Origin: an uncultured Clostridium sp.
GTDB taxonomy: Bacteria; Bacillota; Clostridia; TANB77; CAG-508
Assembly (NCBI GenBank): GCA_900553125.1
Contig: USCB01000002.1
Location: 50,015-114,014, forward strand
DNA length: 64,000 nt
Reading direction: 5' to 3'
Positions 1-9,119 of this stretch are shown here, piece after piece (within the stretch, counting starts at the first letter, position 1; each line of letters opens with the position of its first letter). The notes beneath the pieces were generated by a model. The model was not told the origin of the DNA. It ran no database searches and was given only the letters and a program-made list of their open reading frames with translations. The position numbers and the translations under genes are program-made.

Positions 1-3000
1 AATAAAGCAAATATCTGTACAATAGACTCATTCTGCCTAGACGTAATAAAAAATAACTTTTTTGAAATAGAAATATCGCCAAATTTCAGAATAGCAGATA
101 CAGCAGAAATTGACTTATTAAAACAAGAGGTGCTAGAAAAACTATTTGAAGAAAAATATGAAAATCATGACCAAGACTTTGAAAAATTAGTGAAAACATA
201 TACATCATATAGAGATGATACACCTTTAAAAGATATGATTTTTAGAATTTATACATATATAGAATCAAATCCATTTCCATTAAAATGGCTAAAAGAGCAG
301 GTGGAAAAATTTAATATAAAAGACATAAAACAAGATTTTTCAAATACAGAATGGGGAAAAATTTTACTTCAAAATATAAAAGAAGAACTGGAAGATTGCA
401 TAAAAAAATTAAAAGCAGAAGAAAAAAGGCTATCAGTTGAAAGTGAACTTGAACAATATGAAAGAGTAATTTCGTCTGATATCCAGCAATTAGAAATGGT
501 ATATGGAAATCTTGAAAGTTGGGATAAGGCATATAATTTGATAAATAATGTAGAATTCTTAAAATGGCCTGTTTCAAGAAAAATAACTAATCCTGAAAAA
601 GATAGAGCAAAAGCAATAAGAGATAAAGTCACAAAAGATTTTAAAGCAAAAAGGACAAAAGTTTTTACAGCAAATTCGGAAATAGCAAATGAGGATTTAA
701 TAGAAATGTATGAAGTTTTATCGAAACTTGAAAAATTAATAGTAGATTTTGATAAAGAATTTTCAAAAAATAAGAAAGATAGAAACATTGTAGATTTTAG
801 TGATGTTGAGCATTTAGCACTTAAAATTTTAGTAAAAGAAGAGAATTTGCCATCTGAAATTGCAAAAAAATATCAAGAGAAATTTGTGGAAATTGCAATA
901 GATGAATACCAAGATAGTAATTTAGTACAAGAATATATTTTAACTTCAATATCAAATGGAAAAAATATTTTTATGGTTGGAGATGTTAAGCAAAGCATTT
1001 ATAAATTTAGACAAGCGATGCCAGATTTATTTTTAAGTAAATATAGTAATTATAGTGAAAATGAGGCAAATGAAAAAGGTTTAAAAATAAAGCTTTTTAA
1101 GAACTTTAGAAGTAGAAAAAATGTGCTTGATTTTACTAATCTTATATTTGAAAATATAATGGGAGAAAAAATTGGAGAAATAGATTACACAGAGGAGGAA
1201 TATTTAAATTTAGGAGCAAATTACGTAGAAAGTAAAGAAGATTTAGTTTCTGAAATTGATATATTAGATGTGACAGAAGATGATGATGACGAAAATCGAG
1301 AAGATGTAGAGATAACAGAAAATACACAAGATGAATTATTAGAAGAAATAGAAAAAGTAGAAGATATAGAGTTAGAGGCAAAATTTGTTGCACAAAAAAT
1401 AAAGGAGTTGATAGATAGTAAATTTCAAGTATATGATAACAAAAAAGGAGAATTTAGAGATATTCATTTTAGAGATATTGTAATACTTTTACGTTCAACG
1501 AAAAATAAGGCAAATATATTTGAAAAAGAATTAACTAATCTAAATATAAATGTATATTCTGACACATCTCAGGAATACCTAGAATCTTATGAGATACAAG
1601 TAATTATGGATTTATTAAAAATCATAGATAATCCATATCAAGATATACCACTTGTGCATGTAATGTTATCAAGCATAGGAATGTTTACAGATGATGACTT
1701 GTTGGAAATAAGATTATGTGACCAAAATGATGATTTTTATACTACATTATTAAAATCTAGATTGTCTGTAAGAGAAGAACTTAAAGAGAAAATAGAAAAA
1801 TTTTTAAGTAAAATAGAGGATTTTAGAGAAAAAAATGGGTATATGGATTTAGATGAACTTATTTGGACTATTTATGAGGAAACAGGTTTCTTAAATTATG
1901 TAGCTTTAATGCCAAATGGTGCTTTAAGAGTTGCAAATTTGAAAATGCTTTTTGAGAGAGCTAAACAATATGAAAGTGCATCATTTAAGGGATTATTCAA
2001 TTTTATAAACTTTATCGAAAGAATAAAACTAGGAAGTGGAGATTTAGGTGCCGCAAAGCTTATTGGGGAAAATGAAGATGTTGTAAGAATTATGAGTATC
2101 CACAAAAGTAAAGGATTAGAGTTTCCAGTTGTGTTCTTATCTTGCACAGGTTCAGGATTTAATATGATGGATTTAAATAGTGATATTTTATTACATCAAA
2201 AAATTGGAATTGGTGTAAAATATATTGATTATGATAGACAAATAAAATATGATACAATTTCAAAATTAGCATTAAGAGAAAAGCTATTAGAAGAAAATTT
2301 ATCAGAGGAAATGCGTATTTTATATGTTGCTTTAACAAGAGCAAAAGAAAAAATTTATGTTACAGGTGTTAAAAAAGATTTTCAAAAAAACAAGGAAAAG
2401 ATGCAGGAATTAGTGGATATTTATAAAAAGGAAAATGGAAAAATAAACCCTATTTTGATAAAAAAATATAAAAAATATATTGATTGGATTCTACTTGTTT
2501 ATATGTATAATTTTGAGAATTTACATGATATCCTAAAAATAAATACATTGAAAAGAAAAGATGTATTAAAAACAATAAAAAAGGAAGAAAGGGAAGAGAT
2601 AGATATTTTTAAGGTTTTAGAAGAGAAATCAAAAGATGTAAATCAAGAGGACATATTAAGGTTAAAAAATCAATTAATATTTGAATATAAATATAAAGAA
2701 TTAAGTGATATTCCAACTAAAGAATCTGTTACAAATATTGTTCATAAAAATATAGTATTGGAACCCTTTAAGCAAGAAAATGAAGAGAAAGATGAATTTA
2801 AGGAAAGTAACATAGAGCTACATAAACCTAAATTTTTGATTGGAACTGAAGAAGAAGAAATTACACCAGCTAAAAGAGGTACTTTAGTGCATTTGTGTAT
2901 GAAAAATTTAGATTTTAGTAGAGATTATAGTTTGGATGATGTAAAAAATTTAATAGATGATCTAGAGGCAAGAAGAATTATAACATCTAAGGAAAAAGAG

Positions 3001-3429
3001 ACAATAAATCCTTGGGTTATATTTAAATTTACAAAGTCTAATATTTGGAATGAACTTAAAGAGGCTAAAGAATACCATAAAGAAGAGGCTTTTTATATTA
3101 ATGTTCCGGCAAAGTATGTTATGGATACAACTTTAGATGAAAATATTTTGGTTCAGGGTATTATAGATTTGTATTATATTACTAAAGATGATAAACTGGT
3201 ACTTTTAGATTATAAAACTGATTTTGTGGAACAAAAAGAACCGGTCCCAATGGGGCAGAACCCAAAAAGAACCGGTCCCAATGGGGCAAGTGATGAAGAA
3301 ATGTTAATAAATAGACATAAGCCTCAACTTATGCTTTATAAAGAGGCTTTGGAAAGTGGTTTGAATAGAAAAGTTGATAGAGTTTGGATTTATTCTACTG
3401 GATTGGGGAAAGGAATATTGATTAAATAA
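1..3429 (+). CDS. addA: ATP-dependent helicase/nuclease subunit A, AddA (5' end missing)
   Basis: This is the helicase and 3'-strand nuclease subunit of AddAB, which processes double-strand breaks for recombination. The frame is open from base 1, so the gene starts upstream; the Walker A region is missing and 1142 codons remain. Visible helicase motifs are DEYQDS (about residue 301 of the partial protein), GDVKQSIYKFR (327), SIHKSKGLEFP (699) and YVALTRAKE (775). The C-terminal RecB-like nuclease domain shows RGTLVH (959) and the catalytic LLDYKTDF (about 1070), then QLMLYKEAL. An acidic low-complexity stretch lies near residues 425-455. Oddity: two direct copies of a dispersed palindromic repeat (3233-3288) are read through in frame just after the DYKTD catalytic motif. 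An addB gene is expected upstream but is not in the window. Confidence 0.95.
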   Translation, partial: NKANICTIDSFCLDVIKNNFFEIEISPNFRIADTAEIDLLKQEVLEKLFEEKYENHDQDFEKLVKTYTSYRDDTPLKDMIFRIYTYIESNPFPLKWLKEQVEKFNIKDIKQDFSNTEWGKILLQNIKEELEDCIKKLKAEEKRLSVESELEQYERVISSDIQQLEMVYGNLESWDKAYNLINNVEFLKWPVSRKITNPEKDRAKAIRDKVTKDFKAKRTKVFTANSEIANEDLIEMYEVLSKLEKLIVDFDKEFSKNKKDRNIVDFSDVEHLALKILVKEENLPSEIAKKYQEKFVEIAIDEYQDSNLVQEYILTSISNGKNIFMVGDVKQSIYKFRQAMPDLFLSKYSNYSENEANEKGLKIKLFKNFRSRKNVLDFTNLIFENIMGEKIGEIDYTEEEYLNLGANYVESKEDLVSEIDILDVTEDDDDENREDVEITENTQDELLEEIEKVEDIELEAKFVAQKIKELIDSKFQVYDNKKGEFRDIHFRDIVILLRSTKNKANIFEKELTNLNINVYSDTSQEYLESYEIQVIMDLLKIIDNPYQDIPLVHVMLSSIGMFTDDDLLEIRLCDQNDDFYTTLLKSRLSVREELKEKIEKFLSKIEDFREKNGYMDLDELIWTIYEETGFLNYVALMPNGALRVANLKMLFERAKQYESASFKGLFNFINFIERIKLGSGDLGAAKLIGENEDVVRIMSIHKSKGLEFPVVFLSCTGSGFNMMDLNSDILLHQKIGIGVKYIDYDRQIKYDTISKLALREKLLEENLSEEMRILYVALTRAKEKIYVTGVKKDFQKNKEKMQELVDIYKKENGKINPILIKKYKKYIDWILLVYMYNFENLHDILKINTLKRKDVLKTIKKEEREEIDIFKVLEEKSKDVNQEDILRLKNQLIFEYKYKELSDIPTKESVTNIVHKNIVLEPFKQENEEKDEFKESNIELHKPKFLIGTEEEEITPAKRGTLVHLCMKNLDFSRDYSLDDVKNLIDDLEARRIITSKEKETINPWVIFKFTKSNIWNELKEAKEYHKEEAFYINVPAKYVMDTTLDENILVQGIIDLYYITKDDKLVLLDYKTDFVEQKEPVPMGQNPKRTGPNGASDEEMLINRHKPQLMLYKEALESGLNRKVDRVWIYSTGLGKGILIK
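3233..3288. repeat. Two 25-bp direct copies of the dispersed GGGACC/GGTTC repeat inside addA
   Basis: Copies at 3233-3257 and 3264-3288 are identical over 25 bases (AAAAAGAACCGGTCCCAATG plus GGGCA) with six bases between. The same core recurs between genes at 31287, 33351, 34831, 39563 and 63947. Here it is translated in frame and adds roughly 17 residues to the AddA nuclease domain. Confidence 0.85.
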
Positions 3430-3475
3430 TTTGATTATATAATAAATAAAATTATTGGTAATATAAAAAGAGGAG

Positions 3476-3510
3476 GAGCCTAGGTTGCAAATTACCCAGG
3501 CTCATTTTTT
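3476..3510 (+). terminator. Rho-independent terminator of addA
   Basis: GAGCCTAGGT and ACCCAGGCTC form a stem with one mismatch around TGCAAATT, followed by six T. It lies 46 bases after the addA stop and just before the convergent gene. Confidence 0.75.
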
Positions 3511-3517
3511 GATGAAT

Positions 3518-3781
3518 TTACAGAATAAGTCTGTTAAATTCAAGAATTGTAGTTAGGTTTTTTGATGCATCGTCTGTAAAAAAATACATTATATGCGGAT
3601 TTTCTGCATGTACAGATTGGCTGAAAAATCTACATAATTCAATAGAGTATGTGAACCCTTTTTCGTACAGTTCCATCGGAGACACTTCTGTCTTCATACC
3701 TGTGTTGGTATTACAAACCTGAAATGCATTGTTTTCAAACCCAATTTCGATATTATCTACTTCATTTCTATTTTCCTTCAT
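3518..3781 (-). CDS. Unknown 87-residue protein
   Basis: I do not recognise this protein. It is acidic, soluble and has no signal peptide or membrane segment. The start is an ATG preceded by AGAGAGGA. Base composition and codons (for example CTG, GTC, TCC) are less AT-biased than the neighbouring housekeeping genes. It is divergent from the cytidylyltransferase-like gene at 4020, which has similar composition, so the two may have arrived together. Two TTGACA boxes lie upstream on its strand. Confidence 0.6.
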   Translation of the reverse strand: MKENRNEVDNIEIGFENNAFQVCNTNTGMKTEVSPMELYEKGFTYSIELCRFFSQSVHAENPHIMYFFTDDASKNLTTILEFNRLIL

Positions 3782-3851
3782 ATGGAAGTCCTCTCTTTCT
3801 TATGCAAAACAAACTTTAGTTAACATAATAATCGTATCATCAAATATGTAA

Positions 3852-3875
3852 TATGTCAATAACTAAAATATGTCA
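3852..3875 (-). promoter_or_regulatory. Repeated TTGACATAT boxes, candidate promoter for the 3518-3781 gene
   Basis: On the minus strand TTGACATATT occurs twice, about 18 bases apart, in the 240-base divergent region. The first box is followed after 17 bases by TATTAC and the second after 17 bases by TACGAT. The forward gene has an extended -10 (TGTTATAAT, 3902-3910). The repeat could be tandem promoters or a regulator site. Confidence 0.4.
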
Positions 3876-4019
3876 AAAATATTTTTTTATTGTCGAAAAT
3901 GTGTTATAATAAAAAATGTAAATATATTTAGAAAATAAAAATATTAGTTTGTTTTTAATTTTGGCTAAAAAGCCAATTACATAAATAAAGGTAAAATTCA
4001 TATAAGGAGGACCAAAAAC

Positions 4020-4574
4020 ATGGAAAGAAAAATCATCTATGGAACAGACTATGAAGGACTTAAGAATGTTCTTACAGAAGAGCGAGCAAAGGGAAAAACT
4101 ATGGTAATGACATGTGGAACGTTTGATCTGTTTCATGTAGGGCACATGCGGATGTTAGCGGCTGCAAAAGAAAAAGGCGATATTCTTGTTGTGGTTGTAA
4201 AAAGTGACAGAGCAGCAGCTTTGAAAAAAGAAGATCCACCTGTCCTTAATGAAGAAATACGAATGGAAACAATCGCTAATTGCATATCAGCAGATTATGT
4301 AATTATGGCTGACTATGATCCATTTAGATCAGTTCCATTCACCTTTGAAAACACTCCGTCATACGAGTGGTTAAATATCTTTACTCCTGTGATTGGGGCA
4401 TTGAAACCAGACATCTTTGTACATGAAGATAACATAGCAATAAGAGATGCAAGAAAACAATTATTTGAAAAGTATGAAGTTGAAGGCATTCTGCAACCAA
4501 GAACACAGGGAATTAGTACAACCGGAATTATTGACAAGATAAAAACAAGGTTGCTATTGAAAATGCAGCAATGA
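4020..4574 (+). CDS. Cytidylyltransferase/adenylyltransferase-like nucleotidyltransferase
   Basis: This 184-residue protein belongs to the HxGH nucleotidyltransferase superfamily that includes TagD and RfaE2. It shows TCGTFDLFHVGH near residue 37, the nucleotide-binding core, and a C-terminal STTGII like the ISTTxI motif. Such enzymes join CTP or ATP to a phosphorylated alcohol or sugar; the substrate cannot be read from sequence. The insert between residues 100 and 130 is longer than in TagD. RBS is AAGGAGG, nine bases before ATG. Codon use is less AT-rich than the surroundings and includes an in-frame CGG (HMRML), absent from the housekeeping genes here, suggesting acquisition by transfer. 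Confidence 0.8.
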   Translation: MERKIIYGTDYEGLKNVLTEERAKGKTMVMTCGTFDLFHVGHMRMLAAAKEKGDILVVVVKSDRAAALKKEDPPVLNEEIRMETIANCISADYVIMADYDPFRSVPFTFENTPSYEWLNIFTPVIGALKPDIFVHEDNIAIRDARKQLFEKYEVEGILQPRTQGISTTGIIDKIKTRLLLKMQQ

Positions 4575-4582
4575 GGTAAGGA

Positions 4583-4626
4583 TATAGTAAATGTGGAAAT
4601 CAGAAATGATTTCCACATTTACTATA
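4583..4626. terminator. 20-bp perfect hairpin after the 4020 gene
   Basis: TATAGTAAATGTGGAAATCA and its exact reverse complement surround a GAAA loop. It begins eight bases after the stop codon and probably ends transcription or protects the 3' end, although no T-run follows on the plus strand. Confidence 0.7.
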
Positions 4627-4634
4627 AATATAAA

Positions 4635-4674
4635 CGAACAAATATTTGACAAAAACTCAAATATATGATATATT
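4635..4674 (+). promoter_or_regulatory. Strong promoter with SOS-like box for the Y-family polymerase operon
   Basis: TTGACA (4646-4651), 17 bases, TATATT (4669-4674). Overlapping the -35 is CGAACAAATATTTG (4635-4648), one base away from a CGAACnnnnGTTTG LexA-type site of Firmicutes. SOS control fits a UmuC-like polymerase. The promoter is clear; the LexA site is inference. Confidence 0.6.
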
Positions 4675-4698
4675 AAAACAGAAAAAGAGGTGTGACTT

Positions 4699-6189
4699 AT
4701 GAACAAAATATATATATCAATAGATTTAAAAAGCTTTTACGCATCAGTAGAATGCAAAGAAAGAGGACTAGATCCAAACACAACTAATCTAGTAGTAGCA
4801 GATAAAACGAGAACCTCCAAAACAATATGTCTAGCAGTAAGTCCATCATTAAAAGCCTACAGAATACCAGGAAGAGTAAGATTATATGAAGTAATACAAA
4901 AAGTAAACCAAATAAACTTTGAAAGAAGAAGAAAAATAGGAGGTCTACAATTCGAAGGAAAATCTTATGACGAAATAGAATTAAGAAAAAATCCCAAATT
5001 AGAATTAGACTACATAATAGCACCTCCAAGAATGGCATTTTATATGAAATACAGCACGAAAATATATAACATATATTTAAAATATTTTTCAGAGGAAGAT
5101 ATATATGTATATTCAATAGATGAAATATTTTGTGACTTAACACCATACTTAAAAATATATAAAATGAGTGCTAAAGAATTAGTTACAAAAGTAATACAAG
5201 ATGTATACGAAACAACAGGAATAACGGCTACAGCAGGAATAGGAACAAATTTGTATCTATGTAAAGTAGCAATGGACATAGTTGCAAAACACGTAAAACC
5301 AGACAAAAATGGAGTAAGAATAGCAGGATTAGATGAAATGACATATAGAAAATTATTATGGGCACATACTCCAATAACAGACTTTTGGAGAGTAGGAAAA
5401 GGATATAGTAAAAGACTAGAAAAATATAAAATATACACAATGGGAGATGTAGCAAGAGCATCTTTAGAAAGAGAAGAATTACTATATAAATTATTTGGAA
5501 TAAATGCAGAATTACTAATCGACCATGCTTGGGGATATGAACCATGTACAATAAAAGAAATAAAAGAATACAAACCAGAAACAAACAGTATAAGTTCAGG
5601 ACAAGTATTACATTGTCCATATGATTATGAAAAGACAAAATTAATTGTAAAAGAAATGACAGAATTACTAGCACTAGATTTAGTAGAAAAAAAGCTAGTT
5701 ACTGACCAAATAGTGTTAACAATAGGATATGATGTAAAAAACTTAAAAAATGAAGAAATAAGAAAAACTTACAAAGGAGAAATAACAGAAGATAGATATG
5801 GAAGAAAAGTACCAAAACATGCGCATGGCACAACAAATTTAGACCATAAAACCTCATCTACAAAATTAATAATGGAGGCAGTTACAAAATTATATGATAA
5901 CATTATAAATCCAAAACTCCTTACAAGAAGAATAAATATAACAGCAAACAAAGTTGTAAGAGACGAAGAGGCAAATAAAAAGAATAACTTTGAACAAATA
6001 GACCTATTTACAAATTATGAAGAAATAAATAAAAAGAGAAAGCAAGAAGAAAAGGAAAAAAATTTACAATACACCATGATTAATATAAAAAAGAAATATG
6101 GAAAAAATGCGATATTAAAAGGAATGAACCTAGTAGAAGGCGGAACAACAATAGAAAGAAATGGACAGGTAGGGGGACATAAGGAATAA
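4699..6189 (+). CDS. Y-family DNA polymerase (UmuC/DinB-like)
   Basis: This is a 496-residue translesion DNA polymerase. The N-terminal palm has IDLKSFYASVEC (first catalytic aspartate, residues 5-16) and SIDEIFCDL near 139 with the catalytic DE pair. Helix-hairpin-helix and little-finger regions follow, with GTTNLDHKTSS near 375. The C-terminal tail is lysine/glutamate rich. RBS is AGAGGTGTG before ATG. Two small genes follow closely and the arrangement resembles UvrX-YolD operons of Firmicutes. The promoter carries a possible LexA box. Confidence 0.9.
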   Translation: MNKIYISIDLKSFYASVECKERGLDPNTTNLVVADKTRTSKTICLAVSPSLKAYRIPGRVRLYEVIQKVNQINFERRRKIGGLQFEGKSYDEIELRKNPKLELDYIIAPPRMAFYMKYSTKIYNIYLKYFSEEDIYVYSIDEIFCDLTPYLKIYKMSAKELVTKVIQDVYETTGITATAGIGTNLYLCKVAMDIVAKHVKPDKNGVRIAGLDEMTYRKLLWAHTPITDFWRVGKGYSKRLEKYKIYTMGDVARASLEREELLYKLFGINAELLIDHAWGYEPCTIKEIKEYKPETNSISSGQVLHCPYDYEKTKLIVKEMTELLALDLVEKKLVTDQIVLTIGYDVKNLKNEEIRKTYKGEITEDRYGRKVPKHAHGTTNLDHKTSSTKLIMEAVTKLYDNIINPKLLTRRINITANKVVRDEEANKKNNFEQIDLFTNYEEINKKRKQEEKEKNLQYTMINIKKKYGKNAILKGMNLVEGGTTIERNGQVGGHKE

Positions 6190-6203
6190 AAGGAGAATAT
6201 TAA

Positions 6204-6419
6204 ATGAGAAGAATAGATGAATATAAAGATATTATAAATTTACCTCATCATGTATCCAAAAAACACCCTCAAATGTCAATTGAGGCACGAGCTGCACAAT
6301 TTGGAGCATTTGCAGCACTTACAGGATATGAAGATGAGATTGAAGAAATGGCAAAAATTAGTATTGAAGAAAGAGAGTTAGGAAATGGCATCGAGTACGA
6401 AGAAAAAATTGAAGAATGA
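6204..6419 (+). CDS. Small protein partnered with Y-family polymerase
   Basis: This 71-residue protein follows the polymerase by 14 bases with AAAGGAG before ATG. The sequence DIINLPHHVSKKHPQMS then ARAAQFGAFAALTGYEDEI is typical of small proteins that sit beside UmuC-like polymerases in Clostridia. No enzymatic motif is visible. Its end overlaps the next start by 35 bases, so the two are probably translationally coupled. Confidence 0.75.
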   Translation: MRRIDEYKDIINLPHHVSKKHPQMSIEARAAQFGAFAALTGYEDEIEEMAKISIEERELGNGIEYEEKIEE

Positions 6420-6672
6420 TATAAAAAAAATATATAAAGAACCAATAAAAGAAGAGATGGAAACAACAATAAATGTTTTATATAAAGAAAATAAATTATC
6501 TATTTATACAAATAAAGTAGATTTACAAAAACAATTAAATAAGTTAATAGGTAAACCTGTTAAAGAATATAAAATTAAACGAAGTATAGTAGGTAGTTTG
6601 TGGGAAATATCTTTGAATGATAAAATAAAAATTCAAAAGATTATTGTGAAAGCAAATGTGTATGAGCTGTAA
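6385..6672 (+). CDS. YolD-like protein
   Basis: This 95-residue protein overlaps the previous gene in another frame. The C-terminal half (VKEYKIKRSIVGSLWEISL) resembles the YolD-like family found beside Y-family polymerases. The role is presumably as polymerase accessory or regulator. The start ATG at 6385 lies inside the upstream gene, preceded by a weak TTAGGAA. Confidence 0.65.
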   Translation: MASSTKKKLKNDIKKIYKEPIKEEMETTINVLYKENKLSIYTNKVDLQKQLNKLIGKPVKEYKIKRSIVGSLWEISLNDKIKIQKIIVKANVYEL

Positions 6673-6680
6673 TAAAATCA

Positions 6681-6709
6681 TTGACATCGATAAATAAGAA
6701 TGTTATAAA
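6681..6709 (+). promoter_or_regulatory. Promoter of the cupin-tag-dgkA-pspC-HAD cluster
   Basis: TTGACA at 6681, 17 bases, TATAAA at 6704. It lies directly before the cupin gene, and the four following genes are spaced 18-27 bases apart without a terminator. Confidence 0.75.
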
Positions 6710-6739
6710 GTGGATATAATGATAAGGGAGGAAAGAAAT

Positions 6740-7063
6740 ATGTATAAAAATATAGAAAAAAAGAAAATTTTAGAATTAAGGGAACAAGTACAATATCAGG
6801 AAGGACAAGTAGTAAGTAAAACTTTAGTACAAAATGAATTGGTAAGTGTTACAATATTTTCATTTGACAAGAATGAAGAAATATCAACACATGCATCAGG
6901 AGGAGATGCAATGGTTACAGTATTAGAGGGAAAAGGAAAATTTACAATAAATGGAGAAGAATATATATTAGAAGAAGGTCAAACTATAATTATGCCAAAA
7001 GATGAGCCACATAGTGTATATGGAGAAGAAAAATTTAAAATGTTACTTATAGTATCTTTCTAG
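6740..7063 (+). CDS. Cupin-domain protein
   Basis: This is a single small cupin barrel of 107 residues. It has STHASGGDAMVTVLEGKG, the first cupin motif including one histidine, and IIMPKDEPHSVYG with the second-motif histidine. Small cupins bind a metal or a small ligand; the function of this one is unknown. I chose ATG 6740 because GGGAGGAAA sits at the right distance; a longer reading from 6710 would begin inside the promoter. Confidence 0.85.
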   Translation: MYKNIEKKKILELREQVQYQEGQVVSKTLVQNELVSVTIFSFDKNEEISTHASGGDAMVTVLEGKGKFTINGEEYILEEGQTIIMPKDEPHSVYGEEKFKMLLIVSF

Positions 7064-7089
7064 AAGATAGGTACTAAAAGGAGTAGACA

Positions 7090-7638
7090 ATGCTAGAAAA
7101 AGTTAGATGTAAATGGTGTAACCTAAAAAATCCATTATATGTAAAATATCATGATGAAGAATGGTGTAGAACAAATTTTGATGAAAAATATTTATATGAA
7201 ATGCTTATACTAGAATCTTTTCAGGCAGGACTTTCATGGGAGTGTGTATTAAACAAAAGAGAAGATTTTAGGAAAGCATATGATAATTTTGATATTGATA
7301 AAATATGTAAATATAGCGATAAAAAAATTGAACGATTATTATCAGATGAGAAAATAATAAGAAATAAATTAAAGATAAAAGCAAGCGTAAACAATTCTAA
7401 AATTTTTAAAAATATACAAGAAGAATATAGGACGTTTTATAATTATCTAAAAACATTTACAAAAGACAAAACTTTTTATGAAATTGATAAAACGACATCT
7501 GAGTTATCAGATTTAATTTCAAAGGATTTGCAAAAAAGAGGAATGAAGTTTGTTGGAAGTACGATAATATATTCATATTTGCAGGCAATAGGTGTTATTT
7601 ATTCACATGATAAGCAATGTTTTTTATATAAAATGTAG
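7090..7638 (+). CDS. tag: DNA-3-methyladenine glycosylase I (copy 1)
   Basis: Tag removes 3-methyladenine from alkylated DNA. At 182 residues it has the family length. Visible are RCKWC and YHDEEW at the N terminus and YSHDKQC at the C terminus, supplying the Cys/His zinc ligands, plus the core ESFQAGLSWECVLNKR. RBS AAAGGAG precedes ATG. A clearly related second copy lies at 29583-30128. It is cotranscribed with the cupin gene and dgkA. Confidence 0.93.
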   Translation: MLEKVRCKWCNLKNPLYVKYHDEEWCRTNFDEKYLYEMLILESFQAGLSWECVLNKREDFRKAYDNFDIDKICKYSDKKIERLLSDEKIIRNKLKIKASVNNSKIFKNIQEEYRTFYNYLKTFTKDKTFYEIDKTTSELSDLISKDLQKRGMKFVGSTIIYSYLQAIGVIYSHDKQCFLYKM

Positions 7639-7655
7639 GAGTTTAAAAAGAAAAA

Positions 7656-8036
7656 ATGAGTTCAAATAAGAGAAAATTTAAAGTGAAATCAAAGAAAACA
7701 ATTAATAGTTTTAAATATGCAATACAAGGGATATTGTCATCATTTAAGACCGAAAGAAATATGAAAATACATATTTTTATAATGATTTTAGTTATTTGTG
7801 CAGGAATTATACTAAAAATAAATAAATATGAATGGATTGTTTGCATATTATGTTTTGCAATAGTAATTGGTGGAGAATTATTAAATACAGCGATTGAAAC
7901 AGTAGTAGATATTGCAATGCCATATAAAAATGAAAAAGCGAAAATTGCAAAAGATGTCTCTGCAGGAGCGGTTTTAGTATTAGCAATAGGTGCAGCAATA
8001 TGTGGATTGATAATTTTTGTGCCAAAAATATTTTAA
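7656..8036 (+). CDS. dgkA: Diacylglycerol/undecaprenol kinase
   Basis: A 126-residue integral membrane kinase of the DgkA family; Gram-positive members phosphorylate undecaprenol for cell-wall lipid carrier recycling. The signature is clear: a basic N terminus, then ERNMKIH, three membrane helices, and [14 protein letters not shown] with the catalytic and metal-binding glutamates. It follows tag by 17 bases in an operon. Confidence 0.93.
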   Translation: MSSNKRKFKVKSKKTINSFKYAIQGILSSFKTERNMKIHIFIMILVICAGIILKINKYEWIVCILCFAIVIGGELLNTAIETVVDIAMPYKNEKAKIAKDVSAGAVLVLAIGAAICGLIIFVPKIF

Positions 8037-8062
8037 TAAATGTAAAAAGGAGAATTTTTAAG

Positions 8063-8263
8063 ATGAAAAAAAGATTATATAAAATAGAACAAGGAAAAAA
8101 GATAGATGGAGTATGTGGAGGAATAGCAGAATATTTTGATATAGACCCAACAATTGTAAGGCTAGCATGGGTTTTATTTACAGCTTGTGCAGGAAGCGGA
8201 ATAATTGCATATATAATAGCAGCACTTGTTATGCCTAAAAAGTCAGATTTAGATATTGACTAA
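8063..8263 (+). CDS. PspC-domain membrane protein
   Basis: A 66-residue PspC-type protein with [20 protein letters not shown], then [16 protein letters not shown] and one membrane helix. PspC proteins take part in envelope stress signalling in other bacteria; the job of this short form is unknown. ATG 8063 follows AAAAGGAG; an upstream in-frame start at 8000 would overlap dgkA. Confidence 0.85.
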   Translation: MKKRLYKIEQGKKIDGVCGGIAEYFDIDPTIVRLAWVLFTACAGSGIIAYIIAALVMPKKSDLDID

Positions 8264-8290
8264 TAACCCCAAAATAGGAGGAAAAATATA

Positions 8291-9100
8291 ATGAATGCTA
8301 AGAAAATGATAGTAATGGACTTAGATGGAACATTATTAAATGAAAAGAGTGAAGTAAGTGAAAAGACTAAAAATTATTTAAATATATTAAAACAAGAAGG
8401 ATATATAATAGTAATAGCGACTGGAAGAATATTAAAAACAACACTTTTAGGTACCGATGAAGCTGAATTTGCAAGCTATATAGTAGCAGATGCAGGAGCA
8501 GCTGTATATAAAATGAAAAATAAAAAATGGGAAGAAGTATATGCAAGTTTAATTTCAAAAAATATTGCAGAAGAGATTATTTCAGAATTTGATGAAGAAA
8601 AGTTTAAATATATTAATATATGTTCAAAAGATTATATTGATATGTATGCTAAAAAATATTTTTCTTCCAAAAAAATTATAAGAAAATATACTGATAAAAA
8701 TAAGATTATTGAAAATATTGACAAAATAATTCATATAGAAGTTGCTTTTTGGAAAAATGACTTTATAGAAGAGTACCGAAAAAAATTTATAAAAAAATAT
8801 CCAGAACTAGACATAAAAATAATGCAAGATTCTTTTAATGATGTACAATGGATAGAACTATTTAATAAAGGCACAGGAAAATATAATGGAATAAATAGAG
8901 TGGCTCAAATAGAAAATATAAAAAATGAAAATATTATTGCATTTGGTGATGGTTTAAATGACATTGATATGATTGAAAAATGTGGAGTAGGAGTTGCCAT
9001 GAAAAATGCTTTAATAGATGTAAAACAAAAGGCAAATTTTATTACTGATAAAAGTAATTCGGAGGATGGAATAATAGATTTTTTAGAAAAATATTTATAA
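8291..9100 (+). CDS. Cof-type HAD-IIB phosphatase
   Basis: This 269-residue haloacid dehalogenase superfamily hydrolase has MDLDGTLLN (nucleophile aspartate, residues 9-17), ATGR, a C2B cap, a conserved lysine, and GDGLNDIDMI near 222. Members dephosphorylate sugar phosphates, flavin mononucleotide or similar; the substrate is not predictable. AGGAGG precedes ATG. It is the last gene before a hairpin at 9120. Confidence 0.9.
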   Translation: MNAKKMIVMDLDGTLLNEKSEVSEKTKNYLNILKQEGYIIVIATGRILKTTLLGTDEAEFASYIVADAGAAVYKMKNKKWEEVYASLISKNIAEEIISEFDEEKFKYINICSKDYIDMYAKKYFSSKKIIRKYTDKNKIIENIDKIIHIEVAFWKNDFIEEYRKKFIKKYPELDIKIMQDSFNDVQWIELFNKGTGKYNGINRVAQIENIKNENIIAFGDGLNDIDMIEKCGVGVAMKNALIDVKQKANFITDKSNSEDGIIDFLEKYL

Positions 9101-9119
9101 AGTAGTTGGCAAATAAAGA

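Noticed and set aside
5040..5573. Long minus-strand open frame inside the polymerase gene, and many similar ones (for example 38234-38683, 47282-47740, 44458-44949)
   Set aside because: These are reverse-strand shadows of A-rich genes with hydrophobic, low-complexity translations and no ribosome sites.
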